A DNA stretch of 64,000 nt from the NCBI GenBank assembly GCA_016490735.1, contig JAEMWC010000215.1, positions 169,501 to 233,500 on the forward strand. Direction: 5' to 3'. This stretch comes from Pachyseris speciosa. Lineage: Eukaryota > Cnidaria > Anthozoa > Scleractinia > Pachyseridae. The notes beneath the pieces are model-generated. The model worked only from the letters and a program-made list of their open reading frames with translations, was not told where the DNA came from and did not search any database. This document shows, piece after piece, positions 58,183 through 64,000 of this stretch (positions are counted from its first letter, which is position 1; every line of letters starts with the position of its first letter). Both the position numbers and the translations under genes were made by a program.

Positions 58183-58405
58183 TACGTCCCACAGAATCAA
58201 TTATGAAGAGTTGTGAGACGGGGCCTACGGTTTATCGTCCTTATCCGAGAAGACTAGAAAGTCTAACCATTTGCAGATGTTATTACAAATGCAGCACATT
58301 CTCCTCAATTATTTAAGACCCTGAGTGTTGGTCTGGCCGGGTTTTGAACCCGCGACCTCCCGCACGCTAGTCCGGTGCCCTGCCACTGAGCTAACCGGTT
58401 GACGA
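58033..58405 (-). mobile_element. tRNA-derived SINE (minus strand)
   Basis: Read on the minus strand, the head GGTTAGCTCAGTGGCAGGGC and the box B GCGGGTTCAAAACCCGG are tRNA-like. The body contains GGGACGTAAAAGAACCCAC, a phrase seen in central domains of several animal SINEs (assignment to a named family not made), and the tail ends TAAAGTAATGTAATGTATAT. It is inserted in the TCGATTCG repeat. Confidence 0.85.
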
Positions 58406-58470
58406 GAGTCTTAGACACAATACCGCTGCAAGGCAACAGGGAGGGTGGAATACGTTCTCGATTCAATTTA

Positions 58471-59084
58471 ATGTCATTAAAACTAGAACAAACACTCTTG
58501 ACTAGTGTTTGGCATGATTGACTTCAGTGAAGAAATCATTCTTAGCTATCTGACTGACAAAATTTCACGGCCGAGACCGCTCTATCATACTGCCGCCAAA
58601 CTACTGTCATATCTTAGGTTTATGTCTTTGTACTTCTCTCAATATACCTAATAAGGTGGAAAAGAAAATGATGACAGCTTTTTATTCGTGGCAGCGAAAT
58701 TCGCAAACAGTCATTTACCAAAAAATTTAATTATGTCTTGTTCAACTCTTATTTTGGGACAAGAACAGCAGCGACTGAACGCAACGATTTTTTCCACAGA
58801 CGAAAACGAAAGAAATTTAAAGTAAAAAAAGTCTAGAAGTTGTTAAACTAACAATTAAAAGTAAAAACATCATTTCAACTTTACATGCCCAAACTAATAA
58901 ATTAGCACTTACTGTCCTCACGCCATGAAGAGAAATACTGCTCTGACACCTGGTACTTTTAGTGCAAAAGTGCAATTGACAAAATTGGAAACATAACAAA
59001 TGAACACATTAGCAAGGAGCAAAACGTTTGGAACTCTTTTCGAAACCTGCCCGATGACAATCTTTTGTACACTTTTCAGCCTCT
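58471..59084. other. anonymous segment between TCGATTCG repeat and right minisatellite
   Basis: No gene or repeat is recognised. Confidence 0.5.
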
Positions 59085-60470
59085 GTTCTTCTGTGCCCAC
59101 TATTCCTTATGTCCAGTGTTCCTCTCTGCTCTTTGTTCCTCTGTGCCCATCGTTCCTCCCTGCCTAATGTTCCTCTGTGCCCATTGTTCCTCTATGCATA
59201 CTATTCTTCTGTACCTACTGTTCCTCTGTGCCCACTGTGCCTACTGTTCCTCTGTTCCTACTGTACCTCTGTTCCTACTGTTCCTCTGTGCCTACTGTAC
59301 CTCTGTTCCTACTGTTCCTCTGTTCATACTGTTCCTCTATGTCCACTGTACGTCTGTACCTACTGTTCCTCTGTTCTTACTGTTCCTCTGTTCCTACTGT
59401 TCTTCTTTGCGTACTGTAACTCTGTTCCTACTGTTCCTCTGTTCCTCTGTTCCTACTGTTCCTCTGTGCCCACTGTTCCTCTGTGCCTACTGTTCCTCCT
59501 TGCCTAATGTTCTTCTGTTCCTCTATGCCCTCTGTTCCTACTGTTGCTCTGTGCCCAATGTTCCTGTGTGCCCACTGTTCCTCTGTTCCTACTGTTCCTC
59601 TGTTCCTACTGTTCCTCTGTGCCTACTGTTCCTCCTTGCCTAATGTTCCTCTGTTCCTCTATGCCCTCTGTTCCTACTGTTCCTCTGTGCCCATTGTTCC
59701 TCTCTGCATACTGTTCTTCTGTACCTACTGTTCCTCTGTGCCCTCCTCTGTTCTGTTCTACTGTACCTCTGTTCCTACTGTTCCTCTGTGCCTACTGTCC
59801 TCTGTTCCTACTGTTCCTCTGTTACTGTTCCTCTATGTCCTGTTCGTCTGTTCCTACTGTTCCTCTTCTTACTGTTCCTCTGTTCTACTGTTCCTCTACT
59901 GTCTCTGTTCCTACTGTTCCTCTGTTCCTCTGTTCCTACTGTTCCTCCCACTGTTCCTCTGTGCCTACTGTTCTCCTCTAATGTTCTTCTGTTCCTCTAT
60001 CTGTTCCTACTGTTGCTCTGTGCCCAATGTTCCTGTGTGCCCACTGTTCCTCTGTTCCTACTGTTCCTCTGTTCCTACTGTTCCTCTGTGCCTACTGTTC
60101 CTCCTTGCCTAATGTTCCTCTGTTCCTCTATGCCCTCTGTTCCTACTGTTCTCTGTGCCCAATGTTCCTGTGTGCCCACTGTTCCTCTGTTCCTACTGTT
60201 CCTCTGTGTCCACTGTTCCTCTCTGCTTACTGTTCCTCTTGCCTGATGTTCCTCTGTTCCTCTATGCTCTGTTCCTGTGCCCAATGTTCCTGTGTGCCAC
60301 TGTTCCTCTGTTCCTACTGTTCCTCTATTCCCTGTTCTCTCTGCCTACTTTTCCTCTCTGCCTACTTTTCCTCTCTGCCTACTGTTCCTCCGTGCCCATT
60401 CCTCTGTTCCTAGTGCACACTGCTTTTGCTCCTCTGTGTGCCCTTTGTTCCTCTATGTTCCCCGTACCCT
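59085..60470 (-). repeat. 17-bp minisatellite array, right, inverted relative to the left array
   Basis: Variants of TGTTCCTCTGTGCCCAC, the exact complement of the left unit, repeat over 1.4 kb. A TGTTCCTCTGTTCCTAC variant is common. Partial and shortened units are more frequent than in the left array. Confidence 0.97.
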
Positions 60471-62082
60471 GCTGTTAATAATTAACGATTTCAGTTCCCG
60501 GTATATGGAGTCGACCCTAACTGTCGCATATGGACGTTTTGTAACGCAACTCAACATTAAACAATATAGCAACTTTTTAAATTGAATAACTGTAATTATA
60601 CTAAAAAGCCCGCAATTAATAGCGTATTTCACAAAACTACTGAGAACAGTGATTCCATCTCTCCATATCTCATCCCTGCCTCCTTAGCTTTTTTAATAAT
60701 TACAGGCTCTCGAACATCGCGAAAGGTAACGAACGTTGCCAGTATATGCCACAAAATCGACATTTTGAACTAAAATAACTTTTTTGTGGTATCGTCAGCG
60801 CAACAAATGAAATATCTTCTGAAAGTACAGTGAATGATCATTCCATCTCTCGATATTTCAGCCCTGTCTCTGTTTGTTTTCCTTTAATTGTTGAATCCCC
60901 AACATGGCACATATTAACTGTCGTTTAAGAACGTTTTGTAACGCAACTCACCATTAAAAAATAAAGCAACTTTTTAATTTCAATAACTGTGGTTATACTA
61001 AAAAACCCGCAGCTAACAGTGTAAATTGTTAAACTCAATCATGATTCCATCTCTCCATGTCTCACTCCTGTCTCTTTATCCTTTCCTATAATTATTGGCC
61101 CATGGCGACGTGTGTTGCCGCTATAAGTCTCGTGATGGAAATTTTTCTTCAATAACTTTGCTTATGGTATCGTCCGCCCAAGAAATGAAATGTCCTTTGA
61201 AAGTACAGCGGATGATCATTCCATCTCTTGATAGCTCAGTCCTTCCTTTGTTTGTTTTCCCTTAAATGTCGACTCGCCAGTATGGCACACAGTGACTTCA
61301 GCTCAAGGAATTTTTGTCACGCAACTCACAATTAAAAGAAAAATTCGAAATTGAATAACTATGTTTGTAACAAACTGACCGCGACAAATAGCGTATTTTA
61401 CTAAACTACTGAGGACAGTGATTCCATCTCTTCATATCTTCCTCCTCCTTCTTTTGCTTTTCTAATAATTATGGGCTCCCTAACGTCGCGTATAGTGAAG
61501 AACTGAAGTTGCCAGTATATGTCACGTAATCAAAGTTTTTGACTTAAATATTTTTGCTTGTGGTATCGCCAGCGCAACAAATGAAATATCCTTAGGAAAG
61601 TACAGCAAATGATCATTCCATCTCTCGATAATTCCTGTCCTGTCTCTTTTTGTTTACCATTAGTTATGGACTCCCCAACAGGGCACATATTAACTGTCGT
61701 GTCGGGCAATTCTGTCACGGAACTCAACAATTATAAAGAATGCAACATTTGAAGTTGAATAACTATGTTTATAATGAAATGACCGGACAAATAGCGTAAT
61801 TTACTAAAGTAATAAGAACAGTGATTCCATCTCTCCATATCTCGCCCCTCTTCTTTAGCTTTTGTAATAATTATAGGCTCTCGAACATCAAGTATAGTGA
61901 CCCAGTATATGTCACGTAATCCAAATTTGGGACTAAAATAACTTTGCTTGTGGTATTGTCAGCGCAGCATATGAAATGTCATATGAAATCACAGTGAATG
62001 ATCGTTTCATCTCTCGATATCCCAGGCCTGCGTCTGTTTGTTTTCCCTTAAAGACTGTTGACTCCCCAATCATCATATATTT

Positions 62083-62271
62083 AACAAATAAAAAAGCCTT
62101 AACCGTGCTTTGTTCTGTTATAAGGCACGCAAGGAAGTGACGAGAGCACGAAAGAAGTAGCAAGAAGTACGAGCCGTAGGCGAGTGCTTTTAACTACTTC
62201 TTAAGTGCTCTCGTCACTTCCTTGCATGCTTTATAACAGAACAAAGCACGGTTAAGGCTTTTTTATTTGTT
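62083..62271. mobile_element. 189-bp foldback MITE inserted in the satellite
   Basis: Arms of about 78 bp starting AACAAATAAAAAAGCCTTAA are near-perfect inverted repeats (right end GGCTTTTTTATTTGTT). TTTA borders both sides, a possible target duplication. Confidence 0.85.
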
Positions 62272-62333
62272 TTATAATAAAGAATTTCTTAATTTCCTCA
62301 CGCATTCGGCTACAATTTTCGGAAAACCCTAGT

Positions 62334-62412
62334 GACAAGGGTACTTCACAAATTAATGAGTGGCTTCAGCTAATACTTGATCACATTAATTTGTGAAGTA
62401 TCCTTGTCACTC
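62334..62412. repeat. 28-bp-arm inverted repeat upstream of the hammerhead
   Basis: AGTGACAAGGGTACTTCACA...ATTAATG pairs with CATTAATTTGTGAAGTATCC...TTGTCACT around a loop of about 25 bases. Confidence 0.85.
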
Positions 62413-62658
62413 CAGCCACATCCCACAAGCTTTACGTTTTCATTGCTTGTTTTATTGATATGTGGGTACTTGAGCCTGAGCATTAGCTATGCCATGCTGA
62501 TGAGGCCTAACAAGGTCGAAACAGCTGTCCATGGCTGCTAATGCTTGGGCTCAATCTTTGCTTTGGTAGATTTAAGGGGTAATGCCCGCTACCTTGCGGC
62601 CTTAGTGCCTTTTGAGTGGCTTCAGCTTACTTGATCACATTAATTCGTGTAGTATCCT
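62358..62658 (+). mobile_element. retrozyme- or Penelope-terminal-repeat-like unit containing a hammerhead
   Basis: Direct repeats at 62358-62404 and 62614-62658 (GAGTGGCTTCAGC...GATCACATTAATT...AGTATCCT) flank the ribozyme with a 256-bp period, so this is about 1.2 copies of a tandem unit. No reverse transcriptase lies nearby. Confidence 0.55.
62470..62554 (+). ncRNA. type I hammerhead ribozyme
   Basis: The conserved core is complete: CTGATGA (62497-62503), stem II GGCC-TAACAA-GGTC, GAAAC (62518-62522), a minimal two-pair stem III with loop AGCT, and GTC (62527-62529), with predicted cleavage after 62529. Stem I is long: CCATG/CATGG next to the core, an internal bulge, then GCATTAGC/GCTAATGC and GAGCC/GGGCTC. 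A short stem III with an extended bulged stem I is typical of hammerheads in animal Penelope-like elements and retrozymes. Confidence 0.88.
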
Positions 62659-63060
62659 ATATATATACAGTCGTTCTAGGATGTTTTGTCACGCAATTCA
62701 ACATTGAAAGTAAATCAACTTTTAAATTTAATAACTATGTTTACAATAAAACCACCGTAATTAATAGGGTATATTATTAAACTACTGATAACAGTGATTC
62801 CATCTCTCCATATGTCAGTACTGTCTCTTTACCTTTTCTAATAACTGTCATTTAAAATGTTTGCAATAAAGCAATTTTTGGAAGTTTAATTAGTATGTTT
62901 AAGATAAATTGACCACAAATAATAGTGTATTTTTCAAAATTTTATTCAATAGTGATTCCATCTCCTGATACCTTAGCCCTGACTCTTTTTATTTGTCTTC
63001 AATTTCTGATTCGTCAACACTGTACAAAGCGACTGTAGTGTAATTTGTTACGCAATTAAT

Positions 63061-64000
63061 TTGAAAATACCGTAAAGCAACATTTGAAATTGAATATCTA
63101 TGTTGATGATAAAATGACTGCAAGTAATAATATCTCAACCCTGTCCCTGTACCTGTTGTAATATTAACAGTCTCCCGAACATCATGCATATTGCGAAAAG
63201 GGTGTCTCATTCGATTGCACACGCACTGCCATGTTTAGAAGAGCGTCAACTTTTGAAATCTTATGACTATAATTTTTTTTCAGGGGCACCCAACGAGCCA
63301 AATTAAGCAAAAGCTGTAGAAAGGCGTTTTCAAGTACCTTATGATGTTTGAAGTCCATTTAAAGTGATGTTTTCATAAGCTAGAAGAAGTTCATCTGTTC
63401 GGATTCCCTAGCTCAAATTTTAATTGCCCGAAAAAGTTAGGCAACAAAATCTTCCTTTGTGAAAATGCTAGCTGAAATGAACTTTCCACGAACTTTCTAG
63501 GGAACTATTTTCTTTTCGAAAATACTAGCTGACGTTTTTGACAGTCAAAAACAGCAATTACGACCTTCCAGAAAGCCTGAGAGGCTATGATTTCCCAATT
63601 GCGAATCTTTTAGGGCCACGTTTTAGTTACAAAAATCTGAGTGCACTCTTTAATGGACGCCGAAATCCTAAGGCGAAATACCCTCCACCGAACAGATATC
63701 TACCGAAACCTGTCGTTAGGTGCCCCTGTTTTTTGCATCATTTCTTAGCTTCCCATTATTGCATGGCACGGCCACGGCATCTCACATATTCTGTAACAGG
63801 AAACGTTACTGCTATCGATTCTGTCTCTCTTTTGTTGCTTCGCCCTGTATCCCCTGGCACGTAAATATATGCCATATAGGGGAATTATCGTTCGCAGGGT
63901 TTCATCTCATTACATCTTATCACTTTTAATGAAGCCACCATTGCAACCATTTCTTAACGTCATGAAAAGTCATTGCATAGCAAGCAACTTTGCAATTGAG
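63061..64000. other. region right of the satellite, no gene assigned
   Basis: A plus frame at 63538-63864 is open for 108 codons (YDLPESLRGYDF, PPPNRYLPKPVVR) but has no recognised family. Some satellite-like phrases persist up to about 63,200. Confidence 0.4.

Larger units (their letters stand above)
38209..60517. mobile_element. candidate giant foldback-type element, 22.3 kb
   Basis: The block interrupts the ~190-bp satellite: the left flank ends CATATTAACTGTC and the right flank begins TAACTGTCGCATATGG, so TAACTGTC (38201-38208 and 60518-60525) is an 8-bp direct repeat at the borders. The outer ends are imperfect inverted repeats: CATATACCGGGAAATGAAAT on the left, and CATATACCGGGAACTGAAAT on the minus strand at the right. 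Just inside are 17-bp minisatellite arrays in opposite orientation. This terminal design, inverted tandem repeats plus an 8-9 bp target duplication, is that of foldback/TU/Galileo elements. The interior holds five 3.29-kb tandem units and a SINE, and no transposase frame is seen, so the element is non-autonomous or uses an unrecognised protein. Confidence 0.7.
60518..63060 (+). repeat. ~190-bp A/B satellite, right segment
   Basis: A-type monomers lie at about 60651, 61042, 61421, 61825 and 62798. B-type lie at about 60838, 61217, 61612, 61999 and 62950. A and B alternate, giving a ~385-bp dimer. The array is interrupted at about 62,083-62,668 by inserted elements. Confidence 0.88.

Noticed and set aside
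59065..60413. Long plus-strand frames in the right minisatellite
   Set aside because: Same artefact as the left array, in the opposite orientation.
63538..63864. 108-codon plus-strand gene
   Set aside because: No recognisable domain and no supporting splice or start context; kept only as a note in the flanking-region entry.

Overview
The window looks like nuclear DNA of an anthozoan cnidarian, most likely a stony coral. It has intron-bearing animal genes (an SLC22-type carrier and a cysteine-rich secreted/GPI-type protein), tRNA-derived SINEs, non-LTR retrotransposon fragments, a PIF/Harbinger element and many small foldback MITEs. The taxonomic call is inference from repeat style. No bacterial-type operon, CRISPR array or rRNA gene is present.

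Layout. 0-1.8 kb: a 5'-truncated LINE (minus) and a tRNA-derived SINE (plus). 2.4-14.0 kb: an SLC22-like organic ion carrier gene (plus) whose recognisable exons carry an in-frame stop and lack the middle of the protein, so it is probably a pseudogene. Its intron between 6.2 and 13.1 kb holds a LINE (minus) split by a complete 4,982-bp Harbinger transposon. The Harbinger has 3-bp CAG target duplications, an intact-looking two-exon HARBI1-type transposase and a broken Myb/SANT-like partner gene. 15.3-23.2 kb: two tandem minus-strand paralogues of a cysteine-rich preproprotein. The 15.3-16.6 kb copy is frameshifted; the 21.75-23.16 kb copy is open for 467 residues with a signal peptide, a furin-type site and a GPI-like tail. 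23.3-35.2 kb: five diverged tandem copies of a ~3-kb noncoding unit with nested MITEs.

35.2-64 kb is repeat territory. A ~190-bp satellite with alternating A and B monomers (37.3-38.2 and 60.5-63.1 kb) is interrupted by a 22.3-kb block, 38,209-60,517. The block is bounded by an 8-bp direct repeat (TAACTGTC), by short inverted termini, and just inside these by 17-bp minisatellite arrays in opposite orientation (1.7 and 1.4 kb). Its interior carries five nearly identical 3.29-kb tandem units. This architecture matches foldback-type transposons (Drosophila FB, Galileo, sea-urchin TU) but at giant size and with no recognisable transposase; it is the most interesting object here. A second insertion into the same satellite, at about 62.1-62.7 kb, holds a 189-bp foldback element and a convincing type I hammerhead ribozyme (62,470-62,554) inside a ~256-bp unit flanked by 46-bp direct repeats, as in retrozymes or Penelope-like terminal repeats.

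Cellular protein-coding content is low: one apparently intact gene (the cysteine-rich protein), one apparently intact transposase, several broken genes and a few weak exon candidates. The remainder is repeats or anonymous AT-rich DNA.
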